Assembly: GCA_947628355.1 (NCBI GenBank)
Contig: CANQZO010000001.1
Span: forward strand, 1-32,705
Source: Candidatus Gastranaerophilales bacterium
GTDB lineage: Bacteria; Cyanobacteriota; Vampirovibrionia; Gastranaerophilales; Gastranaerophilaceae
DNA length: 32,705 nt
Reading direction: 5' to 3'
Below are positions 7,650 to 16,293 of this stretch, piece after piece (position 1 is the first letter of the stretch; each line of letters begins with the position of its first letter). The notes under the pieces are model-generated. The model was not told the origin of the DNA, made no database searches, and worked only from the letters and a program-made list of their open reading frames with translations. A program made the translations under genes and the position numbers.

Positions 7650-9194
7650 ATGCAAAAAAGATTAGTCATAAAATTTTTTAATGTAACATTATTATTTTCA
7701 ATTTTTAGTTTTTTGATGTATAAATTTCGATATGCTATTGTTATCAATGATGATTTGGTTGATTTAATTGCAGGTCAATATAATTTTTATCATGGTCGTT
7801 ATTTAACGGAATTTATTTCAATTTTATTTATAAAATTAATACCTAAATATTTTAATATTAATATTCAGAATTTTGCAATTGTATCAGAAGGTCTTGTTAA
7901 ATCTTTATTTTTTATATTTTTATTATTTATCTTAAAAAAGACCTTTACCAAAAATTGTAAAATCTCAACTTTATTTGAAATTATTTTGTATCCGTTGTCG
8001 TTTTTTATGATATTTTCGATGTTATTTCAACTTGATTATATTAATGTATTTGATACAATGCAAACCTTTATGGGCTATATTTTTCCGTTTATTTTCTTTA
8101 TACTTTTCTGGTTGAAATTATACGATGTTTATTCAGTTAACAAAAAATCTGAACTTTCTTGTGGCTGGAATAATAAAAACTTAATTTTGCTTATTCTATA
8201 CACAATTATTGTAACTATGGGAAATGAAGAACTCAATTTTGCAGCATTAATTTTACTGTTATTTTTATTATTTAATAAAAGTATGTCCCGAAAATATGTT
8301 ATATGTTCATTAATTGCAATGTTTATAACAGGATTTTGGGTTTATTATTCAAGCGGCTTTTTAAAATTATATAATGATGCATATCATATTCATATAAATT
8401 TTGATTTGTCTTTAAACAATATTTATAAATATTTGGAAATGTTTATTAAATTTATAATTGCAGATAATATATTTTTATGGATACCATATGTTTCATTCAT
8501 TATATTTTTAAAGGCGGATAAAACTAATATAAACAAACAAAAAATTATAAAATATAGTTTTTATTCCGTAACAAGTTTTTTAATATTCTTTTTAAGTTTA
8601 TATTTATTAGGTAAATCTTATGGTTATATGATTGATAATAATTTTAAACTATATGAACCGTATTGGATTTTATATCCTGCATTACTGATAGGGCTTAAAA
8701 TAATCTTATACACTAATATACTTTATTTATTGGGAAATATCTTAACTCCGGACGTAAAAATTTATAAAGAATATATATTATATTTTATATTTTTAATCAG
8801 TTGTTTATTTTTTATATTCCAAAATTACAAGAATATTGAATTATCAGATAAAAACTCTAAAACTGTAATGTATATGACTGATAAAATTGCCGTTGAATAC
8901 TTTAAACAAGGTAAAACAGCAATATTGCCAAAGGATGATATTGAAATAATTATACCCGTAATAAATGATTTAATGCCCTATGATTTATTAACGGAAAATT
9001 ATAAGGGGAAAATATATTACAAAGAACAATATCCATATTTGTGGTACATAAGGATTGTATATAATGTTAATACCAATTACGGTATGATGTTTAAACCATC
9101 CGAGCAAGCGATGGAAGATTTTTATAAAATCGGGGGTGATTTTACAAAAAAAGAATTGGATGTTTTGGATTTTTCTAAATTGAATGTAAATTGA
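7650..9194 (+). CDS. Polytopic membrane protein, GT-C-like (paralog of 6096)
   Basis: 514 aa, ATG preceded by GGAAG. It shares with 6096 the motifs I-N-D-D (32-35), Y-H-G-R-Y (47-51) and G-N-E-E (191-194), and a soluble C-terminal region with D-K-x-A-x-x-Y-F-K-Q-G-K-T and a final F-T-K-K-E-L...F-S-K-L-N. About 11 membrane segments are visible. It lies 18 nt behind 6096 and is probably co-transcribed with it. It is very AT-rich and heavy in Phe, Ile and Lys. The likely role is transfer of a sugar or other group from a lipid carrier outside the membrane; donor and acceptor are unknown. It ends in TGA, which shows standard use of that codon as stop. Confidence 0.72.
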   Translation: MQKRLVIKFFNVTLLFSIFSFLMYKFRYAIVINDDLVDLIAGQYNFYHGRYLTEFISILFIKLIPKYFNINIQNFAIVSEGLVKSLFFIFLLFILKKTFTKNCKISTLFEIILYPLSFFMIFSMLFQLDYINVFDTMQTFMGYIFPFIFFILFWLKLYDVYSVNKKSELSCGWNNKNLILLILYTIIVTMGNEELNFAALILLLFLLFNKSMSRKYVICSLIAMFITGFWVYYSSGFLKLYNDAYHIHINFDLSLNNIYKYLEMFIKFIIADNIFLWIPYVSFIIFLKADKTNINKQKIIKYSFYSVTSFLIFFLSLYLLGKSYGYMIDNNFKLYEPYWILYPALLIGLKIILYTNILYLLGNILTPDVKIYKEYILYFIFLISCLFFIFQNYKNIELSDKNSKTVMYMTDKIAVEYFKQGKTAILPKDDIEIIIPVINDLMPYDLLTENYKGKIYYKEQYPYLWYIRIVYNVNTNYGMMFKPSEQAMEDFYKIGGDFTKKELDVLDFSKLNVN

Positions 9195-9199
9195 ATAAA

Positions 9200-9208
9200 T
9201 GCTAATAT
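9200..9208 (+). promoter_or_regulatory. Extended -10 (TGC-TAATAT), 6 nt before ATG at 9215
   Basis: TGC-TAATAT is followed by exactly 6 nt and then ATG, with no Shine-Dalgarno sequence. It lies in the 20-nt gap after the stop of 7650, so the radical SAM gene can be transcribed on its own. Confidence 0.55.
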
Positions 9209-9214
9209 TTGTTT

Positions 9215-10600
9215 ATGAAATACAAAAGTTGCAGATTATTAGAACATGGCATTTATATATATCTGGACCCCGGAACAGGACAGTTATGTGCAGGTCACTG
9301 CTGCAATAGCGATCATTTGGATTTTAATGACAGATTATATATATACCCCGATTTAAAAAAAGAAAATTTAAACTGGGATTATGTTTTTTCTGAAAAACGA
9401 AAATTAAAAGAAAACGCGAAACAAGGGATTTATCCTTTTCAATGTGAGGGCTGCTTTGAACTTCAAGAGCGTGATTGGGATGATGAGGATTATATTAATC
9501 ATTTAACGGCAGCTCATATAATGAAATGCAATTCACGCTGTATATATTGTCCTACGGGAAGAATACCGGAATGGCACAATAGGGAACAGGATGTTGACTT
9601 AAAACCGTTAGTTGAAGAATTATTGAACAAAAATTTGTTGAAATTTAACGGCTCGCTAAGATTTGTCGGCGGTGAACCTACTTTAATGAAAGAATTTGAT
9701 TGGCTGGTTGATTTATTTTCGGCTCATAATGTTCCTGAAATATACGTTCCGACTTCCGGAATAAGATTGTCTAAAAGCCTTTGCAATGCATTAGAAAAAG
9801 TTGAAAGTGCAGCAATAGTTGCAAGTATTGACTCAGGGAGTAAAGAAACCTTTGAAAAAATTAAGGGTACTAAGTTTTTTAATCTTGTTATGAAAAATAT
9901 GAAAACATATCTAAATCATGCCCGCTTAAAAAATTTTGTAATATTAAAATATATTCTTCTTACAGGATATAATGACAGTGCAAAAGAAATTGACAGGTGG
10001 CTTAAAAATTGCGCGGATATGGGTATTGTTGAAGTTCAGTTTGACAGTGAGCATTCCGTTTCATCTTCGGAAAATTGTGAAAACAAAAAATACATAAACC
10101 GTACACTAAAAATGCTGAAATACGCTGAGCTAAAAGCGAAAAAATATAATATAAAAGTTACTTCATTTTTAGCATTTATGAACAGAGCACAAAAAATTTA
10201 TGAAAAACAATTGGCATTTTATAATCAAAATCAAAACAAATTTATTGATTTAACTGATTTTGAGATTGATTATAACAAATATTATAAAGACCTTTATATC
10301 AATATTGATAAAGATTTTAATTGTCTGGAGGATATAGATAAACTTATACAAGATGACAGATTTTCACCTTTGCGCAGAGCATTTTTAACTTCTGATTATA
10401 AAGAGATAACAAAATCGCCGAATTTTGAAAAAACTGTTAAGTCTTTATTAAGGCTCGGTTTTGATTTGGATTTTACGACAAGCAAATATACAGATACGAT
10501 TAAAGAAATATTAAAAACAAGTTTTTCGACTGTTAAATTAAAGAGAAATTATTTTAAATTTTTTAGAAGAAAAGACAAGTTTATGGGTAATATGATTTAG
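9215..10600 (+). CDS. Radical SAM protein, subgroup C, with a unique C-terminal extension
   Basis: 461 aa from the ATG at 9215 (a TTG at 9209 is in frame, but the promoter-like hexamer favours ATG). The SAM cluster motif is C105-N-S-R-C109-I-Y-C112 and G-G-E-P-T starts at 152. The putative auxiliary cysteines are C6, C25, C29-C30 and C77/C80. The hallmark is S-I-D-S-G-S-K-E-T-F. Paralogs end near residue 330, but this protein continues for about 130 residues of Lys/Asp/Phe-rich, probably helical sequence that I do not recognise. It is the only radical SAM gene placed between GT-C-like genes, which suggests that it supplies or modifies their substrate. Confidence 0.92.
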   Translation: MKYKSCRLLEHGIYIYLDPGTGQLCAGHCCNSDHLDFNDRLYIYPDLKKENLNWDYVFSEKRKLKENAKQGIYPFQCEGCFELQERDWDDEDYINHLTAAHIMKCNSRCIYCPTGRIPEWHNREQDVDLKPLVEELLNKNLLKFNGSLRFVGGEPTLMKEFDWLVDLFSAHNVPEIYVPTSGIRLSKSLCNALEKVESAAIVASIDSGSKETFEKIKGTKFFNLVMKNMKTYLNHARLKNFVILKYILLTGYNDSAKEIDRWLKNCADMGIVEVQFDSEHSVSSSENCENKKYINRTLKMLKYAELKAKKYNIKVTSFLAFMNRAQKIYEKQLAFYNQNQNKFIDLTDFEIDYNKYYKDLYINIDKDFNCLEDIDKLIQDDRFSPLRRAFLTSDYKEITKSPNFEKTVKSLLRLGFDLDFTTSKYTDTIKEILKTSFSTVKLKRNYFKFFRRKDKFMGNMI

Positions 10601-10638
10601 AAAAAATTTAGTAAATAAAATAAATCCTAATTTTATTG

Positions 10639-10647
10639 TGATAAAAT
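10639..10647 (+). promoter_or_regulatory. Extended -10 (TGA-TAAAAT), 6 nt before ATG at 10654
   Basis: TGA-TAAAAT plus 6 nt plus ATG, with no Shine-Dalgarno sequence. It is the same leaderless geometry as at 9215. Confidence 0.55.
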
Positions 10648-10653
10648 TTGTAT

Positions 10654-12225
10654 ATGAAAAATATTTTATCAATGTGGAATAAAAATAAATTTTTTTGTTT
10701 TTTTTGTACTGTATTTACTGTAATTACTTTATCTATATTATTTATAAAAAATATGAATTATGCAGTAGTTTTCGATGATGATATAAAAGACACTTTCGCA
10801 AATCGTTATTCACATTATCGTTATCTTACCACTTGGTTAGTTTTCTTTTTTGTGAAAATATTACCTGCCAATCTTAATATACATATCCAAGAATTTTCTT
10901 TTGTTTCTGAGGTTCTTTTTAAGGTTGTTTTATTTTCATTAATAGTTCTATCTATAACTTTTTCATTTTTTAGATTTAACAAAAATTATATTTTATTTTC
11001 GATTATTTATTCTATTACATTTTTTTTGGCTTATTCGCTGCCAAATTTGGTTTCATATAGGCCCTACTTAGAAGTTAACATATTTTTTATCGGTTATTTT
11101 TTTCCTATCGTTTTTTTTATTTTGTTTTGGTATAAAATGAGTGATTATTATATTGCTTGTGATTTAACTTCAAATAAATTATCTAAAAAAGAAAAATTTA
11201 TATTGTTTTTTTATTCTGTGCTGATTTTTCAAGGGAATGAAATTCTTTTATTTATATCTTCAATTTTTTCTTTCCTTTTATTTATAGATTTATTTATATT
11301 TGAAAAAAATAAAAATTTTGAAAAAAATAAATATGTTTTATTCCCTTTAATATCTTTTTTAATTATTGACATTTTTATATTGTTATTCCCTGGTGATATT
11401 ATTACAGATGTTTATAATATATCTTTTTATATACCAAATATTCATGAAATAAAAACTTTTGCTAATTTATTTTGGATAAAAATTTTTTACGAAAATATGT
11501 ATTTATGGATTTTAAATATAATCGGAATTTTATTATTACTTAAAATTGATGATAAAGGAAATAAACATAGAATTTTAAAATTTTGTTTATTTTCTTACTT
11601 AAGTATTTTAATAATTTGCGTTTCATGTTTATTTTTAGCCCCTAATTGTCCATATACCGAATATAAAATAAAATCATGGATACTTTGCCCTCATATAATA
11701 ATGCAGGTAAAAATGCTTTTATTTTTAATATGTTTATATATCTCCGGAATTTTGACTGTTTCTGAAATTAATATATTTAAAAAACTTCGATATTTTAATT
11801 ATTTTTTAATAACAATTCTTTTGATTAGCTGTATTATTTATTTAATTCCTTTTTTTAAATATACAGAATTAAGAACTTATTATAATCCTCAAATGAAGAA
11901 ATTATTATATATTTCTGATAAAATATCATTATTTTATTTAAAACAAGGAAAGACAATTATTTTTCCGTATAATAAATATATCCAAAATTCAATATTAAAC
12001 GTAAACATTTCGGGTTCATTAGAAAATTATAATAATGAAATTTTTCATAAAACTGATGATGTCGCTTATTTAAAATACCTTGAAATAATATATAAAATTG
12101 ATACTTCACCCGGAATTATGCTTATGGATACCGATAAGGCAATCTCTTTATATTTTAAAAACGGAGGGCGGCTTACAACAAAGGAAATTGAAAATATGGA
12201 TTTTTCTAAATTAAACAATAACTAA
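10654..12225 (+). CDS. Polytopic membrane protein, GT-C-like (third paralog)
   Basis: 523 aa from the ATG at 10654 (a TTG at 10648 is in frame). It shares with 6096 and 7650 the acidic first-loop motif, here F-D-D-D (40-43), the R-Y-L-T that follows near 56-59, G-N-E (194-196), about 11 membrane segments, and the C-terminal pattern S-D-K-I-S-L-F-Y-L-K-Q-G-K-T with the final F-S-K-L-N. The glycine of H-G-R is missing (H-Y-R-Y). Its base composition is the most AT-rich of the window, with 60-base blocks below 10% GC (for example 11281-11340). It ends 7 nt from the convergent gene 12233. The function inferred is as for its paralogs. Confidence 0.7.
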   Translation: MKNILSMWNKNKFFCFFCTVFTVITLSILFIKNMNYAVVFDDDIKDTFANRYSHYRYLTTWLVFFFVKILPANLNIHIQEFSFVSEVLFKVVLFSLIVLSITFSFFRFNKNYILFSIIYSITFFLAYSLPNLVSYRPYLEVNIFFIGYFFPIVFFILFWYKMSDYYIACDLTSNKLSKKEKFILFFYSVLIFQGNEILLFISSIFSFLLFIDLFIFEKNKNFEKNKYVLFPLISFLIIDIFILLFPGDIITDVYNISFYIPNIHEIKTFANLFWIKIFYENMYLWILNIIGILLLLKIDDKGNKHRILKFCLFSYLSILIICVSCLFLAPNCPYTEYKIKSWILCPHIIMQVKMLLFLICLYISGILTVSEINIFKKLRYFNYFLITILLISCIIYLIPFFKYTELRTYYNPQMKKLLYISDKISLFYLKQGKTIIFPYNKYIQNSILNVNISGSLENYNNEIFHKTDDVAYLKYLEIIYKIDTSPGIMLMDTDKAISLYFKNGGRLTTKEIENMDFSKLNNN

Positions 12226-12232
12226 AATGCAA

Positions 12233-13261
12233 CTATTTTTTATTTCCGAAAATAAAATGCAGTTCAGAAAGCAATCTTGTCACAGGTGATACTTTTCTGC
12301 AGTTATAAACTTTATTTTCAATTATGGCGTCAGCCCAGGGCTCTATTTGAAGTTCAAATCCCAGCTTTTTTGCCTGCTGTTCAAAATATGAATACGCTTT
12401 TATAACTGATGATTCTATTACTTGATTTTTTGTTGTATCCATTTTGCTTTCATGGTGGTTAACTGCTCTTGCAACAGTTTTTACTCCTGCAGTTTTGCAG
12501 ACTTCAAAAAAATTATCTATTTCTTTTTTATTATCATTTACGTTCGGGAAAATAATATATTTTAACTTTACTCTGTTTGATTTATCCGCGCTTTCAAAAA
12601 TGTATTTTTTTATTGTTTTAATGACTTCATCAAATTTATCAACTCTTTTAATTCTTTTATAAGTTTCCCGGCAGCCGCAATCAAGCGAGATACAAATGGT
12701 ATTATGATTATCCGCTTTTAACATTTCGCTTATAACGCTTTCATATTTTATTCCGTTAGTTAATACCTCCATTCTGCAGTTTTTAGATAAAAGAAGTTTA
12801 ACAATAGCAGGAAATTCCTCAAGCATAGTCGGTTCCCCGCCCATAAACGCAATAAATGAGTCTTTGTTTAATCGGCCTTGATTTATTAATTTTTCAATAA
12901 TCGGCAGAGAGTCATAATCATCACTCTTTTTTACTCCGTCATGAAAGTCTGAACCTACGGAGCAGTAAAAACATGCTGCATTGCAGTGCTTCCAGTTAAA
13001 TACGGTTATTTTAAATATTTTACCGTCAAATTCTTTCCAATCCTGCTCTTTTAATTCGGGGCATAACTTGCAGCGCTCGGGGATTATTCCCTGTTTCATT
13101 TCTTCAATGATTTTTAATCTTCGCTCTTCATTTTTTTCAAACGCATTTTCCTCGCCGTAGTGGATATACTCGGGTCCCTCCCATACTTCATTACAGTATT
13201 TAAAGCCGTTAAATCCTAAATCTATACTTCCTAATATATGGTTACAGCATTTATATTGCAT
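12233..13261 (-). CDS. Radical SAM protein, subgroup C
   Basis: 342 aa. The SAM cluster motif is C93-N-A-A-C97-F-Y-C100 and G-G-E-P-T-M starts at 141. The putative auxiliary-site cysteines are C5-C6, C23 and C64/C67 (C-K-L-C), one fewer than in paralogs with a CC pair. The hallmark is S-L-D-C-G-C-R-E-T-Y followed by I-K-R-V-D-K-F-D-E-V. The ATG at 13261 has a GGGAG 8 nt upstream in a 20-nt leader behind a near-consensus promoter. It diverges from the fusion gene at 13332 and faces the GT-C-like gene at 10654. Substrate unknown. Confidence 0.93.
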   Translation of the reverse strand: MQYKCCNHILGSIDLGFNGFKYCNEVWEGPEYIHYGEENAFEKNEERRLKIIEEMKQGIIPERCKLCPELKEQDWKEFDGKIFKITVFNWKHCNAACFYCSVGSDFHDGVKKSDDYDSLPIIEKLINQGRLNKDSFIAFMGGEPTMLEEFPAIVKLLLSKNCRMEVLTNGIKYESVISEMLKADNHNTICISLDCGCRETYKRIKRVDKFDEVIKTIKKYIFESADKSNRVKLKYIIFPNVNDNKKEIDNFFEVCKTAGVKTVARAVNHHESKMDTTKNQVIESSVIKAYSYFEQQAKKLGFELQIEPWADAIIENKVYNCRKVSPVTRLLSELHFIFGNKK

Positions 13262-13281
13262 TCTTTACTCCCGTTGTTTAC

Positions 13282-13290
13282 ATTATACCA
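13282..13290 (-). promoter_or_regulatory. Extended -10 (TGG-TATAAT) for 12233-13261
   Basis: A consensus TATAAT with an upstream TG lies on the minus strand, followed by a 20-nt leader with GGGAG. The divergent gene at 13332 starts 70 bp away behind AGAGGT. Confidence 0.55.
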
Positions 13291-13331
13291 AAATCAAGTA
13301 TTTTATTATATATTTTTATTTAGAGGTATTT

Positions 13332-15263
13332 ATGAGCGAAAATTATGCAATTTGCACGTTTCCTTTTAACGCCGCACAAATAAGCATGCAAGGTGATGTT
13401 TATGTCTGCTGTCCTCCGTGGAGCAGCTCATATTCATTCGGGAATATATACGAGCAGAGTTTTGACGAAATATGGAACGGAGACCGTGCAAGAGAATTTC
13501 GCAGGCAGTTCATTAATAATGATTATAAATATTGTAAACTCGATTTATGCGTTAAAGATTGCGCGCAAAAAATAATTCCGTCAGAAACGGTTGAAAAGCC
13601 TAAAACTTTTATATTCTGCTATGATACCATATGCAACGTGAAATGCATCTTTTGCCGCAGCTGTCACCAAAAGCAGGATTTATCTTATTTTGATGAACAC
13701 ATGGATGAGATAATCTCAAATATGCTTGAAAATGCGCAAAATGTTGTTCTGTCAGGAGTAGGAGAGGCTTTATTCAGTCCGCATTCAAGAAAACTTATAA
13801 AGCGAATATCGGAGATGTTCCCTAATATTAAATTCTCACTTATTTCAAACGGAATTTTATGCGATGAAGAAAATTTAAAAGAACTCGGTATAATTGATAA
13901 ATTGCTTTCAATAACTGTTTCACTCCACGCCGTTAAAAAATCAACTTATGATAAACTTGTTAAAAACGGTGATTTTGACAAGGTTATGGAAAATTTAAAA
14001 TTTCTGTCACAGCTAAAGCAAAAGGGCAAACTCGACAGATTTATTTTAAATTTTGTCGTTACTTCGTGTAATTACCGAGAAATGAGCGATTATATTAAAA
14101 TGGCTGAAAAACTCGGCGCAACTGTTGGTTTTTTGGAACTTTTAAAACTTGAAACTAATGAAGATGTTTATAATGAACTTAACATATTAAATGAAAATCA
14201 TCCTAAGTATAACGATTTTGTAAGGGTTATGAAAAACCCTATATTCCGCTCCTGCAAATGTACAATTAACGATACAATGCTTAATTTAAGACCAATTGAT
14301 AAACCAAATAAAATAGTAAAATATTTTAGCATTTTTATCACTAATATTCTTATAATATTTTTATTATTGTATATATTAAATTTCTTAATTTATTTTAGGA
14401 CATTTAAAAATGATATAAATAACAATAATTTTAATGATTTTCGCTCAATTTTAACTCAATATAAAAATTTTATGTCACAAGATGTTAGTCGTAAAAATAC
14501 TTATGATATTCTTATAAATGATAAAGATAATTGGTATAGAAGAATAGAAAATAAAACTTCCTCAAAACCTTCAATAGTTTTATTTGGCTGTTCTTTTGTA
14601 TGGGGAACAAATTTAGAAGATAATAAAACATTTTCATATCAACTGGGTAAGCTGACAAAGCGTCCTATTTATAACAGAGCCTTAGGGGGTTGGGGTGTTC
14701 AACACATGCTTTATCAACTTCAGCAAGATGAATTTTATAATATCATAACTTCAAAATCCCTCCCCCCTCAATATGTAATTTACACTTTTTTTAGAGGACA
14801 TTATACAAGAATTGTTACCTCAGATGCATTGTATAGTATGCCCTGCTATTTAGTATTTTATAAACACAAAAAAAATGGGGAATTTGTATTAAAAAATAGA
14901 AGTTTTTTTAATTCGAAAATTATAATACATCATTTTATAATTCATGACATTATTATTCCACTAATAGAAAATAAAAAATCATATCAATCCTACATTGATG
15001 AAATTATGTTTGATTATTTAATGGCATCAAAGAAAGAACTTAATAAACACCTTCCAAATACAAAATTTGTAATATTCTTTTATGACGAGCCGTATACACA
15101 AGATATAATTAGAAAATTAGAAGAAAATGGTTTTATTATTATATCTAATAATGATATGGGAATTAATCAGAAGGAATTAAAATATATTTTATCGGATAGA
15201 CATCCCAGTGCATTATATTGGGAGGAAGCGACACCCAAAATTATAAAAAAACTACATTTATAA
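13332..15263 (+). CDS. Fusion: radical SAM (subgroup D) + membrane anchor + SGNH hydrolase-like domain
   Basis: 643 aa. Residues 1-75 form a SPASM-like segment (C8, C26-C27, G-N-I-Y-E-Q-S-F-D-E-I-W-N-G at 37-50, C68, C73, C77). The radical SAM cluster is C101-N-V-K-C105-I-F-C108, with V-G-E at 143-145 in place of GGE and S-L-H-A at 197-200. Near residue 322 the radical SAM part ends in the same pattern as 21308 and 24324, and one membrane segment (about 330-355) follows. An SGNH-like domain comes next: G-C-S (419-421), a G-G-W-G-V-Q-H block, and D622-x-H624-P near the end. Topology predicts cytosolic radical SAM and external SGNH. The nearby pair 16294/17359 has the same domains as two separate genes. 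AGAGGT precedes the ATG. Confidence 0.9.
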   Translation: MSENYAICTFPFNAAQISMQGDVYVCCPPWSSSYSFGNIYEQSFDEIWNGDRAREFRRQFINNDYKYCKLDLCVKDCAQKIIPSETVEKPKTFIFCYDTICNVKCIFCRSCHQKQDLSYFDEHMDEIISNMLENAQNVVLSGVGEALFSPHSRKLIKRISEMFPNIKFSLISNGILCDEENLKELGIIDKLLSITVSLHAVKKSTYDKLVKNGDFDKVMENLKFLSQLKQKGKLDRFILNFVVTSCNYREMSDYIKMAEKLGATVGFLELLKLETNEDVYNELNILNENHPKYNDFVRVMKNPIFRSCKCTINDTMLNLRPIDKPNKIVKYFSIFITNILIIFLLLYILNFLIYFRTFKNDINNNNFNDFRSILTQYKNFMSQDVSRKNTYDILINDKDNWYRRIENKTSSKPSIVLFGCSFVWGTNLEDNKTFSYQLGKLTKRPIYNRALGGWGVQHMLYQLQQDEFYNIITSKSLPPQYVIYTFFRGHYTRIVTSDALYSMPCYLVFYKHKKNGEFVLKNRSFFNSKIIIHHFIIHDIIIPLIENKKSYQSYIDEIMFDYLMASKKELNKHLPNTKFVIFFYDEPYTQDIIRKLEENGFIIISNNDMGINQKELKYILSDRHPSALYWEEATPKIIKKLHL

Positions 15264-15269
15264 TTAGTT

Positions 15270-15280
15270 TATAATATAAT
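15270..15280 (+). promoter_or_regulatory. Two overlapping TATAAT hexamers upstream of 15309
   Basis: TATAATATAAT occurs about 30 nt before the ATG at 15309. It is followed by a leader with GAGGA, so this is a conventional Shine-Dalgarno-led start. Confidence 0.4.
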
Positions 15281-15308
15281 ATTTTTATAAGAATTTACGA
15301 GGAATATT

Positions 15309-16292
15309 ATGGCATATTTATCATGTGAATTTGTTGAAAACGGAATGTGTTTTATATATGATGCAGCGGTTTTATGTTCATATTCAATGTGCATGAAATT
15401 TGAAGCGATAAAAATAATAGAAGACTATAAAGGGGAATTGTTTGATTGGGATAAAATTAGGCAGATAAAACAGGAATACCGTGACAGATTTGCCAAAAAT
15501 GATATTCCGCCAATCTGCCAAGGCTGCCCGAGTTTAAAAGTTAAAGACTGGGCAGGTGATATGCAGTTAAAGTATATTCTTATCAACCACTGGGAAAACT
15601 GCCCGCTTGATTGCATATATTGCCATACGCATGAACGCAAAAAAGAGCTTAATAAAATGAAACCGTGGAAGATACTTCCTGTTTTAAAAGATGCGCTTAA
15701 AAATAACATGTTAAGCTATGAGGGAAACGTTAATATTACGGGCGGAGAACCTACTGTTTTAAAAGAATTTCCCGATTTAATGAAGTTCTTTCTTGAGAAA
15801 ACAAATATTTTTATTATGATAAATACTGCAGCCGTTGATTATTCCAAGTGGATTAGAAAAGCTATAGAATTAAAACGCTCAGCGCCTACAATATCACTTG
15901 ACGCAGGCACAAGAGAAACTTATAAAAAAATTAAAAATGTTGATTGCTTTAAAAAGGTTATTAAAAATATTAAAAAATATCAAAAAGGTTTAGACCCTAT
16001 TCGTAACAGTTTAATAGGTTTAAAATATATTTTTATTCCCGGATATAACGATACTTTAGAGGAAATTCAAAGCTGGCTTAAAATAGTTGAAGATTTAGGA
16101 ATTACTAATCTTCAATTAGAGCTTGAACATCACTGGTATGAAAAAAATAAATACTGCCCCGATAATGTTAAGGAATATATTGAATTGGTTGTAAAATATG
16201 CCCATCAGCACAAATGCAACCTTTCTTACAGAGAAATTCTTACTACCTGCGGTTACACCGAAGTGATAAGATATATTGATAACGGCAGGTAA
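15309..16292 (+). CDS. Radical SAM protein, subgroup C
   Basis: 327 aa. The SAM cluster motif is C98-P-L-D-C102-I-Y-C105 and G-G-E-P-T-V starts at 145. N-terminal cysteines are C6, C14, C23, C28 and C70/C73; the second site is split as C-x4-C rather than CC. The hallmark is S-L-D-A-G-T-R-E-T-Y-K-K-I-K, then N-V-D-C-F. GAGGA precedes the ATG. The stop at 16290-16292 is 1 nt from the ATG of 16294, so translation of the two radical SAM genes is probably coupled, and they would work together as a subgroup C plus subgroup D pair. Substrate unknown. Confidence 0.93.
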   Translation: MAYLSCEFVENGMCFIYDAAVLCSYSMCMKFEAIKIIEDYKGELFDWDKIRQIKQEYRDRFAKNDIPPICQGCPSLKVKDWAGDMQLKYILINHWENCPLDCIYCHTHERKKELNKMKPWKILPVLKDALKNNMLSYEGNVNITGGEPTVLKEFPDLMKFFLEKTNIFIMINTAAVDYSKWIRKAIELKRSAPTISLDAGTRETYKKIKNVDCFKKVIKNIKKYQKGLDPIRNSLIGLKYIFIPGYNDTLEEIQSWLKIVEDLGITNLQLELEHHWYEKNKYCPDNVKEYIELVVKYAHQHKCNLSYREILTTCGYTEVIRYIDNGR

Positions 16293-16293
16293 T

